From: Bacillota bacterium
GTDB taxonomy: Bacteria; Bacillota_G; Limnochordia; DTU010
Assembly: GCA_012799255.1 (NCBI GenBank)
Contig: JAAZLQ010000044.1
Coordinates: 1 to 62,878, forward strand
DNA: 62,878 nt
Direction: 5' to 3'
Shown: positions 15,023-25,015 of the stretch, piece by piece
How the letters are laid out: each line of letters begins with the position of its first letter
How positions within the stretch are numbered: position 1 is the first letter of the stretch
Position numbers and translations under genes: made by a program
The notes under the pieces: generated by a model
What the model was told of the DNA's origin: nothing
The model's database searches: none
Seen by the model: only the letters and a program-made list of their open reading frames with translations

Positions 15023-15218
15023 GAAAAGTGTATCCCCCACCGTACCGCTAGTGCTGACCCGAATGAACCTGCCTGGGCAGGTGGGTACCCACCGACTTAG
15101 TTTGAACTTCCACTCGTGGCGGCCTGTTCTAGCTAAGGCGAGTTAAGGTTCCCTGTGTTATGGTGTTGGCTCATAACAAGGCCAGATTGATCGCGAGCAC
15201 AGCAGGGGTTTATCTTCT
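14997..15218 (-). ncRNA. ssrS: Probable 6S RNA (SsrS)
   Basis: A 320-base stretch between aspS and tcdA has no minus-strand gene but has a good promoter and a strong terminator that bound an RNA of about 200 nt. The two ends can pair: CCCCTGCTGTGCT (15208-15196) against AGCAC...GGTGGGG (15055-15035), as in the closing stem of 6S RNA, with a long internal part between them. As I recall, the 6S-1 RNA gene (bsrA) of Bacillus subtilis has the same position, next to aspS and tcdA (yrvM). 6S RNA binds the sigma-A holoenzyme and lowers transcription in stationary phase. The identity rests on position, size and end pairing; I did not run a covariance search. Confidence 0.72.
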
Positions 15219-15224
15219 AGCTAG

Positions 15225-15253
15225 ATGATATCACAGACTCTAGGCAGATTCAA
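15225..15253 (-). promoter_or_regulatory. Sigma-A promoter of the probable 6S RNA
   Basis: TTGAAT (15248-15253) and TATCAT (15225-15230) on the minus strand with a 17-base spacer. The predicted first base is A at about 15218. Confidence 0.75.
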
Positions 15254-15332
15254 GTCCTCCCCTTGTACCGATTTTTCCCGGTTCTACTGACAAATGGATA
15301 GACATACATGTGTAGTAGAGGAGGGATGAGAC

Positions 15333-15614
15333 ATGGATCAACTACTGGGAAAAGTGTTAGCCATCGCTTTTATTATCGAGGTGCTCACTAACACGATTAA
15401 GACAACATTGCCAGACCTAGATAGCCGGTACATCCCATTGATCTCAGGCATTCTCGGTGTCACCTTAGCTTGGGCAACAGGTGTCGGTATCCTTAGCACC
15501 CTGGATATACCGGTTCGCTATGTGGTTCTAGATCACTTGGTCACAGGCATCATCACCTCAAGGGGGGCCAATATTGTCCATGATCTGGCTAAAACGCTTA
15601 GTCTTTCAAGCTGA
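15333..15614 (+). CDS. Small holin-like membrane protein, function unknown
   Basis: A 93 aa protein on the opposite strand to its neighbours. Two or three hydrophobic segments are visible: about residues 5-21 ([16 protein letters not shown]), 33-55 ([21 protein letters not shown]) and a weaker one near 62-75. The end [16 protein letters not shown] is hydrophilic and conserved-looking, similar to small phage-holin-like proteins of Firmicutes, but no phage genes are nearby. GAGGAGGG precedes the ATG, so translation is credible. A weak promoter (TTGTAC, 16 bases, TACTGA) lies at 15263-15290. Its 3' end overlaps the end of aspS by 17 bp, convergently. Confidence 0.7.
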   Translation: MDQLLGKVLAIAFIIEVLTNTIKTTLPDLDSRYIPLISGILGVTLAWATGVGILSTLDIPVRYVVLDHLVTGIITSRGANIVHDLAKTLSLSS

Positions 15615-17367
15615 TTTTGAGTTCAGCTAGTTGCTCCGGTTTGATTGGAGCAGGAGCTTGGATCATCAAATCCGATGCGCTAACAGTCTTCGGAAACGCA
15701 ATGACATCACGAATTGACTGCCGCTTCGCCAATAACATTACTAAGCGGTCAAGACCAAAGGCGATACCACCATGGGGAGGAGCTCCGTACTCGAAGGCCT
15801 CGATAAAGTAACCAAACTGGTTGTGTGCTTCTTCCATGGTGAAACCTAAGGCGGCAAACATTCTTTCTTGAAGTTTCCGATTTGTGATCCGGATACTTCC
15901 TCCACCCAACTCTACTCCATTAAGTACTAAGTCATAGGCTTTAGCTCGAACCTTGCCGGGATCCGTTTCTAAAAGATCCACGTCCTCATCGAGGGGGGCG
16001 GTAAATGGATGGTGTGCAGCCACATAGCGTCCGTTGTCCTCATCATAGACAAGTAGGGGCCAATCAACAACCCATAATAGGTTATAAAGGTCCTCGTCAA
16101 TCAGGCCTAGTTCTTTACCCAAAGCGAGCCGAAGTCTCCCTAGTACATCACTGACTAGTTCATACTGACCTGCAACGAGGAGCAGTAGGTCTCCAACTTC
16201 ACCCTCTAGACCAGAAATAATGGCCTGTAATTCTTCATCCGTGAGAAACTTGGCGATAGGTGAGCGTACCTGATTCTCCTCTAATGCTAACCACATCAGA
16301 CCCTTGGCACCCATGGCCTGCGCTTGCTCATTTAGACCGTCAATTTGCCTGCGGGTAAAACTACCACCAGATTTGACATTGAGGCCTTTAATTACACCAC
16401 CAGCCTTTACGGTATCGGCAAAGACCCGAAACTCACTACTACCCAAGTGGCTTGTGATATCACAGATCTCCATACCAAATCGCGTGTCTGGTTTATCCGA
16501 TCCATAACGATCCATTGCTTCTTGGTAAGAAATCCGAGGTATTGGCGCGTCAATTTTTATACCCTTAATTTCGTCCAAGACTTGGATAATCATGGCTTCC
16601 ATAATCTCCATCACATCGTCGCGATCTACAAACGACATTTCAACGTCAATTTGGGTAAACTCCGGTTGCCTTTCGGCCCTCAGATCCTCATCACGGAAAC
16701 AACGGGCGATCTGATAGTAGCGTTCGAAACCGCCGATCATTAATAGCTGTTTAAAGAGTTGCGGAGATTGAGGAAGGGCATAAAACTCACCTGGGTGAAC
16801 GCGGCTTGGCACGACATAGTCCCTCGCACCTTCAGGCGTAGAACGGATTAAAAGTGGTGTTTCAATTTCCAAGAAACCTTGTCCATTAAGATAAGAGCGT
16901 ACTGCGGTCACTGTGCGATGGCGCAAAGCAAGCGTCTCCTGTAGCTCTTTGCTACGCAGGTGTAAATAGCGATACTTTAGACGTAAAGACTCGTCCACAT
17001 CACCTGCTTGTTGTATAGGGAACGGAGGTGTCTTAGCCTCGGCCAAAATCACCAATTTCGTAACATGGACCTCAATCTCACCAGTAGCCAAATTGCGGTT
17101 TTCCTGCCCCTCGGGACGGGCCTTCACAATGCCCTCCACTGAGATAACAAACTCATTACGCAAGCTCTCTGCCGCAGCAAATTGCTCTGGTCCTAAGACC
17201 TCTGGATCAAAAACTATCTGAACTAAACCAGAACGATCCCGAAGATCCACGAAGATGAGCTGGCCAAGATCACGCCTACGATTTACCCAGCCATTGAGGG
17301 TGACTGATTTCTCCACCTGGGATTTGCTAACCTGTCCACAATTAATCGTCCGTTTCCAATCTGCCAT
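15598..17367 (-). CDS. aspS: Aspartyl-tRNA synthetase (bacterial type)
   Basis: Class IIb synthetase that charges tRNA-Asp, and in organisms with GatCAB often tRNA-Asn too. In 589 aa there is an OB-fold anticodon domain (residues about 1-110: [22 protein letters not shown]), motif 2 ([19 protein letters not shown] near 215), the GAD insertion domain of bacterial AspRS (about 285-410), and motif 3 ([15 protein letters not shown] near 530). Its ATG shares one base with the hisS stop (TAATG), so the two are coupled. hisS-aspS is the classic Firmicute pair. Confidence 0.97.
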   Translation of the reverse strand: MADWKRTINCGQVSKSQVEKSVTLNGWVNRRRDLGQLIFVDLRDRSGLVQIVFDPEVLGPEQFAAAESLRNEFVISVEGIVKARPEGQENRNLATGEIEVHVTKLVILAEAKTPPFPIQQAGDVDESLRLKYRYLHLRSKELQETLALRHRTVTAVRSYLNGQGFLEIETPLLIRSTPEGARDYVVPSRVHPGEFYALPQSPQLFKQLLMIGGFERYYQIARCFRDEDLRAERQPEFTQIDVEMSFVDRDDVMEIMEAMIIQVLDEIKGIKIDAPIPRISYQEAMDRYGSDKPDTRFGMEICDITSHLGSSEFRVFADTVKAGGVIKGLNVKSGGSFTRRQIDGLNEQAQAMGAKGLMWLALEENQVRSPIAKFLTDEELQAIISGLEGEVGDLLLLVAGQYELVSDVLGRLRLALGKELGLIDEDLYNLLWVVDWPLLVYDEDNGRYVAAHHPFTAPLDEDVDLLETDPGKVRAKAYDLVLNGVELGGGSIRITNRKLQERMFAALGFTMEEAHNQFGYFIEAFEYGAPPHGGIAFGLDRLVMLLAKRQSIRDVIAFPKTVSASDLMIQAPAPIKPEQLAELKISLKD

Positions 17368-18638
17368 TATTCACACACTCCTAAGATCGTCACTAACCGA
17401 TCGAAATCGCTTAAATCTACCATCTGCTCGTTACCATCAGTCATATTACGTACAACTACTTGATTCTGAGCAAGTTCCTCTTCTCCAAACACTAAGACAT
17501 GCTTGCTGTTCAGCCTATTTGCCGCCTTCATCTGAGCCCGAATGCTACGGTCTAAATGGTCAAGTTCTGCCCATAACCCGCGTCCTCGCAATAAGTGGGC
17601 GATCTGAGCCGCCTTTGACTTGGTTTCTCCACCAAAGTGTACTAAGTAGGCATCTGGTCCTTGAGATTCGATCATATGCTTATTCTGGCCTGCCAAAGCT
17701 AAAAGCAAGCGTTCAACACCTACCGCAAACCCCACAGCTGGAGTTGGCTTACCTCCCAATTCTTCGACAAGACCATCATAACGTCCCCCAGCTCCAATCG
17801 CGTTTTGTGAACCTAACTCAGAACTGGTAACCTCAAAGACTGTACGAGTATAGTAGTCAAAACCCCTTACTAATCTCCGATTCAGATTATATGAAATGCC
17901 AAGCACGTCCAAGTAACCCAGTACTTGGTCAAAATGATCTGAGCAATCCTGACAGAGATGTTCAGTGATCTGGGGGGCACCATTCAGAACCTCCTGACAT
18001 CCTTCTACCTTACAGTCTAATAAACGCAGGGGATTGCGATGCAAACGACTTTGACAGCTCTTACAGAGCGTATCCACATGTGGCTCGAAGTACTCAATTA
18101 GCTCTTGGCGATAGCTAGGTCGACAGCTCGAACAACCGATACTATTGATCTCCACCTCAAAACCACTCAATCCGCAAGCCTTGTAGAGTTCTAAGGGAAG
18201 TGCGATTGCCTCTACATCGAGGAGAGGATCCTCTGACCCTAGTGCCTCAAAACCAAATTGGGTGAACTGACGATAACGCCCAGCTTGGGGGCGTTCATAG
18301 CGGAACATGGGACCGTAATAGTACATTTTCACAGGCAGAGCTCCACTACCCAGATTATTTTCCAAGTAAGCGCGTACCAAAGGCGCTGTCCCCTCAGGTC
18401 GCAGGGTGATACTCCGCTTACCTTTGTCGATGAAAGTGTACATCTCTTTTTCCACGATATCTGTCGTATCCCCTATTCCTCGCTGAAATAACTCAGTGTG
18501 TTCAAACAGAGGTGTACGCAACTCTTGATAGCCATAAGCACGACACACGCGCCTGATCTTTTCTTCAAGATCTAACCATAACTCAATTTCCCCAGGCACA
18601 ATGTCATTGGTCCCCCGTGGTCTGGTTGTAAGTGTCAT
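17367..18638 (-). CDS. hisS: Histidyl-tRNA synthetase
   Basis: Charges tRNA-His. In 423 aa the class II features are [12 protein letters not shown] at the start, motif 2 in [18 protein letters not shown] (near residue 115), the histidine motif [15 protein letters not shown] (near 255) and [13 protein letters not shown] (near 283), motif 3 [15 protein letters not shown], and the anticodon-binding domain from about 325. No T-box leader is seen; only 66 bp, holding a terminator, separate it from the upstream PPIase gene, unlike Bacillus hisS. Confidence 0.97.
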   Translation of the reverse strand: MTLTTRPRGTNDIVPGEIELWLDLEEKIRRVCRAYGYQELRTPLFEHTELFQRGIGDTTDIVEKEMYTFIDKGKRSITLRPEGTAPLVRAYLENNLGSGALPVKMYYYGPMFRYERPQAGRYRQFTQFGFEALGSEDPLLDVEAIALPLELYKACGLSGFEVEINSIGCSSCRPSYRQELIEYFEPHVDTLCKSCQSRLHRNPLRLLDCKVEGCQEVLNGAPQITEHLCQDCSDHFDQVLGYLDVLGISYNLNRRLVRGFDYYTRTVFEVTSSELGSQNAIGAGGRYDGLVEELGGKPTPAVGFAVGVERLLLALAGQNKHMIESQGPDAYLVHFGGETKSKAAQIAHLLRGRGLWAELDHLDRSIRAQMKAANRLNSKHVLVFGEEELAQNQVVVRNMTDGNEQMVDLSDFDRLVTILGVCE

Positions 18639-18661
18639 TCATGAACCCCCCTATGGTTTCT

Positions 18662-18692
18662 AAAAGGCGAGTGATGTGAACACCACTCGCCT
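18662..18692 (-). terminator. Intrinsic terminator or attenuator between the PPIase gene and hisS
   Basis: Minus strand AGGCGAGTG, a 10-base loop, CACTCGCCT and a short TTTTA. The U tract is short, so leaky termination is likely; hisS begins about 24 bases further on. Confidence 0.7.
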
Positions 18693-18704
18693 CAGTTCTT
18701 ACGT

Positions 18705-20168
18705 CTATTGGGCAGAACCTTCTGTGGACTCTTCCACTGGATCCGTTTCTGCCTCCGCTTCCTCCGCCGCAGCTTGTTGTGCCCTCAATAGCTCATTCTG
18801 TCTCTCTTGGAACTCCTCGATACGCTGCTCGATTACCTTCGCCTCTTCAGGACGGTCTAACATAGTCACGTATTGGTATAAAGCCAATTGGGCAAAAATG
18901 TCATCGGGAACAACTTCAGATGCCTTGAGGTATGCTTCTACCGCTTCGTCAATACGTTCTGCTTCATGGTAGAGACTACCCAGTTCCATAAACAAGGTAT
19001 GATCAGTGCTGTACTTCTCCGTCGCTAACTCATATTGAGCGATGGCTTGATCAAGGTCACCCATGTTGTAATACACATCACCCAAGGAAGCATAGAGATA
19101 TCCATCATCAGGTTGTTGTTCAAGAGCTAACTTGTAGTAATGGGCTGCTTCCTCATAGTTTTCAGCTTGTAGCTGGGCAAAAGCGTTCATTGGGTAATCA
19201 AGATACACTACTTCCGCTTCACTACGGGCTTTTTCAATCCAAGCTAACAAGTCTGCTTGCCCTTTTTCATTGCGAATAAGATCTTCAAGCAAAGGACGCA
19301 CTTTTTCAAACTCTTCGCCTTCAGCGTCTTTCCGGTCAGTCACGGTAATAATGTGATAACCATAAGCAGAACGAACGGGCTCACTGATCTGACCAACCGC
19401 TAGAGAAAACGCTGTATTTTCAAATTCCGGTACCGTTTGTCCTTTGGAGATGTAACCAAGATCTCCACCACGGGTAGCGCTAGCGTCTTCAGACACGGTC
19501 TCAGCTACTTCTGCGAAGTTATCCACGTCTACCTGAGCATATACTTCCCAAGCTCGACCTTCAGCAACAGTCCAATCCTCGTCGGTTAATCCAGCAGGCG
19601 AGATCAGGATATGACTAACTCTGACTTGCTCATAAAGGTCCTTAATCTCTTGTTCGCTGACTGCTAAGTCTCCAATAATCTCCTTTTGGAACTTCTCGAA
19701 CTTAACTTCCTCTGCGAGTTGAGCTCTGAACTGCTCTTCTGTTAGGCCAGCCAGTTTCAGCTGTTCTTTATATTCATCTTCACTAGAAAACAGATTAATG
19801 ATTTGCTGTAACTCTGCATCTACCTCAGCTTTTGATGCAGTAAGGTTCCTTTTAGCCATTTCTTGGCTAACCACAACGCTGTTCACAAGAGATTCCAAAG
19901 CTTGATAGCGTACTGCTTCATACGAACGGCCGGGTACCGAACCCTGCTGTTGTTCAAGCTGCTGCAACTGGCGGATAAAAGTCCGATATAGGTCATAAAG
20001 GGTAATCCCTTGGCCGTTTACAGTAGCGACCACTGTGGTAGCTTCCGCTGGGACAGCTTGGCCTCCACCAAAAAGCGCCGATCCGCCTGCCCAAAGCACC
20101 CCTCCAAACATAGCCACAAGGACTATAATGACCACTGTCTTCATTTTACCCCGCATTTTCTGGAACAT
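18705..20168 (-). CDS. Membrane-anchored parvulin PPIase with C-terminal TPR repeats (SurA/PrsA-like)
   Basis: Extracytoplasmic foldase. A signal anchor covers about residues 9-33 (MKTVVIIVLVAMFGGVLWAGGSALF) with no lipobox cysteine. A SurA-like N-domain (about 45-185, helical and Gln/Glu-rich) is followed by a rotamase domain: VRVSHILISP, DASATRGGDLGYISKGQTVPEFENTAF and SEPVRSAYGYHIITV (about 188-280). From about residue 330 there are three to four TPR repeats (YEEAAHYYKLALEQQPDD, DLDQAIAQYELATEKY, RIDEAVEAYLKASEVVPDD). An acidic Glu-rich tail ends it. PrsA-like proteins do not normally carry TPRs. 487 aa. It has its own promoter. Confidence 0.85.
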   Translation of the reverse strand: MFQKMRGKMKTVVIIVLVAMFGGVLWAGGSALFGGGQAVPAEATTVVATVNGQGITLYDLYRTFIRQLQQLEQQQGSVPGRSYEAVRYQALESLVNSVVVSQEMAKRNLTASKAEVDAELQQIINLFSSEDEYKEQLKLAGLTEEQFRAQLAEEVKFEKFQKEIIGDLAVSEQEIKDLYEQVRVSHILISPAGLTDEDWTVAEGRAWEVYAQVDVDNFAEVAETVSEDASATRGGDLGYISKGQTVPEFENTAFSLAVGQISEPVRSAYGYHIITVTDRKDAEGEEFEKVRPLLEDLIRNEKGQADLLAWIEKARSEAEVVYLDYPMNAFAQLQAENYEEAAHYYKLALEQQPDDGYLYASLGDVYYNMGDLDQAIAQYELATEKYSTDHTLFMELGSLYHEAERIDEAVEAYLKASEVVPDDIFAQLALYQYVTMLDRPEEAKVIEQRIEEFQERQNELLRAQQAAAEEAEAETDPVEESTEGSAQ

Positions 20169-20209
20169 CGTGTACCAACCCTTTCCATTGTAAGCAAGCT
20201 AACATGGTA

Positions 20210-20238
20210 ATTGTACTTGAAATGGCGCTGGATGTCAA
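20210..20238 (-). promoter_or_regulatory. Sigma-A promoter for the PPIase-TPR gene
   Basis: TTGACA (20233-20238) and TACAAT (20210-20215) on the minus strand, 17 bases apart. Confidence 0.82.
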
Positions 20239-20267
20239 ACCAACAAGTTTTTCTTCTCCAGTCAATT

Positions 20268-21761
20268 CTAGCCTTGAAAATGCTCTCGAATCCGAGACAA
20301 TTTCTCAGCTAAATTGTTCGCCATCTGATGACTATAAGTGGCCGGACACTTTGGATTAGCTTGTCTCACCAAACTAAGATCTTGAGAGACCAACTTGGTA
20401 ATGCCTCCTCCACCTAGAGCAATGATGGTCTGCCGTTCCTCCATCATCTGAATATTGTAAATTGAATCCGTCCCGAGCTTGGCATAGCCAATATTCTCTA
20501 GATCACCAAGAATATGACGCTGACGATATAAATAATAGGGAACCATTCCCCAGCTTAACGCATAGTCCCGGGCTAAGGTGACCATCGCTTCGCCTTGCTC
20601 CTGAGCTATGTGTATCTTTTCCAGCGACTTCTTGAGTCGAGACGCCCGCTTTAAGGCAAGGCTATGGACAGTAAGGTTATCTGGTCCAAGTGTTCCGATC
20701 TCTTCGAGGGTGTGCCGCACATGCTCCAATTGTTCACCCGGAAGTCCCAGGATAATATCCATATTGATTAGGGGTATCCCCACTTGCCGGGCCCTGTAAA
20801 AGGCTGTACGCACTTGCTGTACAGAATGTTCACGGCCAATAGTCTGCAACGTGTCGTCGTGCATCGTCTGGGGATTAATACTAATCCTTTGTACTCCCCC
20901 ATCCTTCAAAATCTGCAGAGTTTCTAGTGTCAAGGTTTCCGGTCGACCAGCCTCCACCATAAACTCCCTGGTTTCTCTTGTACACAATTGGCTCGTGATT
21001 TGCGAAAGAAGCGCTGCTAGATCGCCTCCCTGGACTGTGGTAGGAGTTCCACCACCTAAATAAACAGTCTCTACCTGGAGATCCAGTTCGCGGATCAAGC
21101 TTCCAACGGCATTAATCTCCGTTTGGAGTGCACCTAAAAACCCTTTTAACAGATGTCCGTGACTGGCTAAGGGGTAGGCTGCAAAAGAGCAATAACTGCA
21201 CCGAGTAGGGCAAAAGGGTATGCCAACATAAATGCTGATGGGATTGTTTGGAGCAGAATGAAAGTAGGGACGTTGCCTTGCTACCACATCAAGCAGTAAC
21301 TCTACTTTCTCATGACTTAAAGCGTAGACCTCCAATAATGTCCGTTCAACCTGATCGGGAGAAAAGCCTCGATCGAACAAGGAATGAACTAACTTGGTAG
21401 GCCGCACTCCTGTTAGAATCCCCCATGGGCTAGGTCTCAGGTTATAGCTGGTTTCTAGTACCCTTTGGACCCCCAGCCTAACCCGCTCCTTTAACCTTCG
21501 CTCCCGATCAACCTCACCATAACGCGAATCGAGAATCTCTCTATCGCTATAATTCCACTGCTCTGCCCCTGCAAATAAGAGACTTACGGTTAGACCATCA
21601 GCGTCCCATCTATACTTGACATGTAAGGTTCTGCCACTCCCAAAGGTAGCATTAGGGACCAAGGACTTAATGGCTGCTTCTATGGTAGGAACCAAGGTTG
21701 GGGGAGCAATAATATGGAAACTTTCTTCACCAAAATAAAAAGGAATACCTATTGACTCCAC
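20268..21761 (-). CDS. hemZ: Coproporphyrinogen dehydrogenase HemZ-like radical SAM protein
   Basis: Radical SAM enzyme of the HemN/HemW superfamily; Bacillus HemZ acts in oxygen-independent haem synthesis. The 497 aa protein has a HemZ-specific N-terminal region of about 165 residues (YNLRPSPWGILTGVRPTKLVHSLF near 110-135). The cluster motif CPTRCSYCSF follows near residue 188 with GGGTPTTV near 240, RISINPQTMHD near 290 and a C-terminal YYLYRQRHILGDLENIGYA. Whether this organism makes haem cannot be judged; no other hem genes are present apart from hemW. It ends the recJ-apt-relA-dtd-MBL operon. Confidence 0.85.
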   Translation of the reverse strand: MESIGIPFYFGEESFHIIAPPTLVPTIEAAIKSLVPNATFGSGRTLHVKYRWDADGLTVSLLFAGAEQWNYSDREILDSRYGEVDRERRLKERVRLGVQRVLETSYNLRPSPWGILTGVRPTKLVHSLFDRGFSPDQVERTLLEVYALSHEKVELLLDVVARQRPYFHSAPNNPISIYVGIPFCPTRCSYCSFAAYPLASHGHLLKGFLGALQTEINAVGSLIRELDLQVETVYLGGGTPTTVQGGDLAALLSQITSQLCTRETREFMVEAGRPETLTLETLQILKDGGVQRISINPQTMHDDTLQTIGREHSVQQVRTAFYRARQVGIPLINMDIILGLPGEQLEHVRHTLEEIGTLGPDNLTVHSLALKRASRLKKSLEKIHIAQEQGEAMVTLARDYALSWGMVPYYLYRQRHILGDLENIGYAKLGTDSIYNIQMMEERQTIIALGGGGITKLVSQDLSLVRQANPKCPATYSHQMANNLAEKLSRIREHFQG

Positions 21762-21765
21762 GTCC

Positions 21766-22383
21766 TTATAGCGAGATTAGGAAAGGGTTTGACTTCAGTT
21801 CTTCACCAATGGTGGTACTAGGTCCATGACCTGGGTACACCTGAGTCTCTGGAGGTAACTTGGCAAGACGGCGTAAACTCTCCCGCAAGGCACCTTCATC
21901 CGATCCTGGGAAGTCCCAACGTCCCACTGATGACTTGAAAAGAGTGTCTCCGCTCAATAGGATTCCAGGAGTATACAAGGAAATTCCTCCCGGAGTATGA
22001 CCTGGCGTGTGCAGAACCTCTAGCGAGAATTGACCCACCTTTATTAAATCTCCATCCCCGAGTAAACGACTGACCTCCACAGGAACTACTTCTTGGCGAA
22101 TCTTGGGTCCCAGATGGAGTCCAGGATCATTTAAAAACGAAGCGTCTAGCTGATGAATGGCTAAGGGCGCCTTGGTCTCCTCCATAATCCAAGCATTTCC
22201 GCTGATGTGATCCGCGTGACCGTGGGTGTTTATCACGGCAACTACCTTCAAATTCTCTTTCGCTAAGAAATCCAGGAGATCATTAGAAACACCTCCTGGA
22301 TCAACAATAACCGCTTCACCCTCATTATGTGCCACATAACAATTTGTCTTTATGAAATTGACAGCAAAGCAATTAACCCGCAT
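21766..22383 (-). CDS. MBL-fold metallo-hydrolase (YqgX/glyoxalase II-like)
   Basis: Cytoplasmic metallo-beta-lactamase-fold hydrolase of 205 aa. The metal-binding motif THGHADHISG is near residue 53, followed by HTPGHTPGGISL near 126, LLSGDTLF near 143 and YPGHGPSTTIGEE near 187. Such proteins act as thioesterases of the glyoxalase II type; the substrate is unknown. The start was set at 22383, with GGAGG about nine bases upstream; an earlier ATG lies inside dtd. It is 1 bp after the dtd stop and in the conserved relA-dtd-MBL-hemZ arrangement. Confidence 0.88.
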   Translation of the reverse strand: MRVNCFAVNFIKTNCYVAHNEGEAVIVDPGGVSNDLLDFLAKENLKVVAVINTHGHADHISGNAWIMEETKAPLAIHQLDASFLNDPGLHLGPKIRQEVVPVEVSRLLGDGDLIKVGQFSLEVLHTPGHTPGGISLYTPGILLSGDTLFKSSVGRWDFPGSDEGALRESLRRLAKLPPETQVYPGHGPSTTIGEELKSNPFLISL

Positions 22384-22384
22384 C

Positions 22385-22834
22385 CTAGAATTCTCCTCCA
22401 CTACTGACAAGAAGCGTCACCGGTCCATCATTGACCAACTTGACGTCCATATGGGCCTGAAACACGCCCGTTTCCACTTTAAGTCCCTGTTCTTTCAGCG
22501 TACTCACAAACTCGAGATAAAGCCCTTGAGCCACATCTGGAGCAGCTGCAGAACTAAAGCTCGGTCTACGACCCTTGCGACAATCCCCATACAAGGTGAA
22601 CTGAGACACTGCCAGAACCGCGCCGCCCACTTCCCGAATATCTAAGTTCATCTTACCTTGAGCATCGGTAAAAACGCGTAGTTTCCCAATTTTCTCAGCC
22701 AAATAACGAGCATCCTCCGTTGTATCGCCTTCGCCAACTCCTAGGAGTACAAGCAAGCCTTGAGAGATTTCGCCCACAACCTCTCCGGCTACTGTAACAC
22801 TTGCTTCTTTTACTCTCTGTACAACAGCGCGCAC
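22385..22834 (-). CDS. dtd: D-aminoacyl-tRNA deacylase
   Basis: Removes D-amino acids (and glycine from tRNA-Ala) from mischarged tRNAs. In 149 aa it has the two active-site motifs at the dimer interface: SQFTLYGD (about residues 76-83) and the Gly-cis-Pro motif in NDGPVTLLV near 137-145. The start [15 protein letters not shown] is the family's. It lies 17 bp after relA and 1 bp before the MBL hydrolase gene. Confidence 0.96.
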   Translation of the reverse strand: MRAVVQRVKEASVTVAGEVVGEISQGLLVLLGVGEGDTTEDARYLAEKIGKLRVFTDAQGKMNLDIREVGGAVLAVSQFTLYGDCRKGRRPSFSSAAAPDVAQGLYLEFVSTLKEQGLKVETGVFQAHMDVKLVNDGPVTLLVSSGGEF

Positions 22835-22851
22835 TAATCATCATCCTTAAC

Positions 22852-24990
22852 CTATGTGGGATTCGCCCGATGAACTCTCAAGACACCACTTATTTGCCTT
22901 AAGGACCTCATCACATTGTTCAAATGCTCCACGTCGTGGATTTCCAACACCAACTGCACAATCACCGACTCATCCTTAATGGTTCTAGCGGTAACAGCAT
23001 CAACATTCGTCTTGCGCTCCGAGAGTGCGTGCATGATATTGGTCAGAAAATTCGGTCGGTCAATTCCTTCCACTTCGATTTCAACTTGATACGAATCTCC
23101 TTTGCTCACATTCCAAGTTACTTCGATCTGCCGTCCTGATTCTGAACCTAAGCTGGCCACATTGGGACAATCTAAGCGATGAACAGAAATCCCCCTACCA
23201 CGCGTAATATAGCCAACGATTCCATCCCCAGGAACGGGATTACAGCACTTTGCAAAACGAACCAAGAGATTATCGACGCCCTTAACTTCAACCCCGCGGG
23301 TTGCTTCCCTACGTCGTTTTTGACTTACTTCCGGCAATTTACGACGTTCAACAGTCTCTTGTCCAGTAAGCTTTTGCACAACTTGGATAGCACTAATTCG
23401 ACCAGACCCAATGCTCGATAGAAGTTCTTCGGTAGTACTAACCCCATATTTCCGAGCGATCTGCAGTAAATTGCTTTCCTGCAAAACCGCCTTAGAATCA
23501 GCTCCACTCCTCTTGAGCTCCCGCTCCAATAGCTCACGACCACGGTTTAAGTTTTCTTCTCTCTGCTCTTCCTTGAGCCAAGAACGGATTTTGCTTCTGG
23601 CCTTAGATGTCTTCACATAGTTCAGCCAGTCTTGAGTCGGATTCGCGGTCTTGCTGGTTAGGATCTCGACAAAATCGCCATTCTTCAAAGTGTAGTTCAG
23701 GGGTACAATGCGCCCGTTTACCTTGGCTCCAAAGCAACTTAGTCCCACATCAGTATGGACATCGAAAGCAAAGTCCACTGGTGTTGCCCCATTGGGCAGA
23801 GACTTCACATCACCCTTCGGGGTAAAGACAAAAACCTCATCCTCAAAAAGGTCGATCTTCAGAGTATCCATGAACTCTTGAGGATCCTTCATCTCCTGAA
23901 GCCACTCCACCGCTTCGCGCAACCAACCTACTTTGGCCTGATCGCCAGTACGGCGACCTTGCCCCTCTTTATACATCCAATGGGCGGCGACACCTTTCTC
24001 GGCAATCCGATGCATATCCCAGGTTCGAATCTGAATCTCATAAGGCTCACCGCGGGGACCCACCACAGTGGTATGCAGTGATTGGTAGAGATTGGACTTG
24101 GGTACCGCAATATAATCTTTAAAGCGTCCGGGTATAGGCTTCCAGATGGCATGAATAATTCCCAACACCGCATAACAATCCCGTACACTTTCTACAATCA
24201 CACGGATTGCCATGAGATCGTAGATCTCCTCAAGAGCCTTGTTTTGCTTTTTCATTTTTTGGTAAATACTATAAAAGTGCTTCGGACGCCCCTGAATGTC
24301 ACAAGCCATATCTACATCAGCTAAGCGCTCCACGATAATATCCATGACTTCTTGGAGATCGCCCTCGCGCTCTTGGCGCTTACGGTTGATTTCTGCAACC
24401 AATTTACTATACTCTTCAGGATTGATATAACGGAAAGCCAGGTCTTCCATCTCGAATTTGATCTTCCAGATCCCCATCCGATGAGCTAAAGGTGCGAAGA
24501 TCTCCAGGGTCTCTTGTGAAATTCTCACCTGTTTGGCCGCTGGCATATGCCTTAGCGTTCGCATATTGTGCAGTCGGTCAGCCAGTTTAATCAATATTAC
24601 GCGCACATCTTCGGCCATGGCGAAGATCATCTTACGCATGTTCTCAGCCTGGTGTTCGAAGCGGTTGTGCACAGGGAGTTTCTCCAGCTTGGTGACCCCT
24701 TCCACCAACATCAACACTGTTGGTCCAAAAGCCTCCGCCAACTCTTCCCTGGTTACTGGAGTATCCTCCAAGACATCGTGAAGTAAACCGGCTGCAATCG
24801 TCTCCATGTCCAACTCGAGATCGGCCAAGATCAGGGCAACCTCATAAGGATGCTCAAAATAAGGGGCACCCGACTCCCGCAACTGTCCTTCGTGGGCGCG
24901 CTGAGAAAAGTGATATGCTTTGGTAATCAATTCAACATTTGCGCTTGAATAATAAGCTAGAATACGGTCAAGAAGATATTGAAGACTCAC
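22852..24990 (-). CDS. relA: Bifunctional (p)ppGpp synthetase/hydrolase RelA/SpoT (Rel)
   Basis: Makes and breaks (p)ppGpp for the stringent response. The 712 aa protein has the HD hydrolase domain (H71/D72 in GLLHDVLED, intact, so hydrolysis is expected), the synthetase domain with YQSLHTTVVGPRGEPYEIQIRT near residue 300, a TGS domain (VFTPKGDVKSLPNGATPVDFAF near 390), a zinc-finger-like helical part with CCNPVPGDGIVGYI near 590 and an ACT domain at the end. Both activities appear intact, as in the single Rel of Firmicutes. It lies 25 bp after apt. Confidence 0.96.
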   Translation of the reverse strand: MSLQYLLDRILAYYSSANVELITKAYHFSQRAHEGQLRESGAPYFEHPYEVALILADLELDMETIAAGLLHDVLEDTPVTREELAEAFGPTVLMLVEGVTKLEKLPVHNRFEHQAENMRKMIFAMAEDVRVILIKLADRLHNMRTLRHMPAAKQVRISQETLEIFAPLAHRMGIWKIKFEMEDLAFRYINPEEYSKLVAEINRKRQEREGDLQEVMDIIVERLADVDMACDIQGRPKHFYSIYQKMKKQNKALEEIYDLMAIRVIVESVRDCYAVLGIIHAIWKPIPGRFKDYIAVPKSNLYQSLHTTVVGPRGEPYEIQIRTWDMHRIAEKGVAAHWMYKEGQGRRTGDQAKVGWLREAVEWLQEMKDPQEFMDTLKIDLFEDEVFVFTPKGDVKSLPNGATPVDFAFDVHTDVGLSCFGAKVNGRIVPLNYTLKNGDFVEILTSKTANPTQDWLNYVKTSKARSKIRSWLKEEQREENLNRGRELLERELKRSGADSKAVLQESNLLQIARKYGVSTTEELLSSIGSGRISAIQVVQKLTGQETVERRKLPEVSQKRRREATRGVEVKGVDNLLVRFAKCCNPVPGDGIVGYITRGRGISVHRLDCPNVASLGSESGRQIEVTWNVSKGDSYQVEIEVEGIDRPNFLTNIMHALSERKTNVDAVTARTIKDESVIVQLVLEIHDVEHLNNVMRSLRQISGVLRVHRANPT

Positions 24991-25015
24991 AGCGCCCCCC
25001 TCCCCATTCTGTTAT

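Noticed and set aside
17255..17830. Plus-strand reading frame of 191 codons
   Set aside because: It crosses the junction of hisS and aspS on the opposite strand. Both synthetases are complete there, and the translation is low-complexity and unlike any protein.
18639..18704. A T-box leader ahead of hisS
   Set aside because: Bacillus hisS-aspS has one, but only 66 bp lie between the genes here and they hold a hairpin with a short T run; no AGGGUGGNACCGCG core is present.
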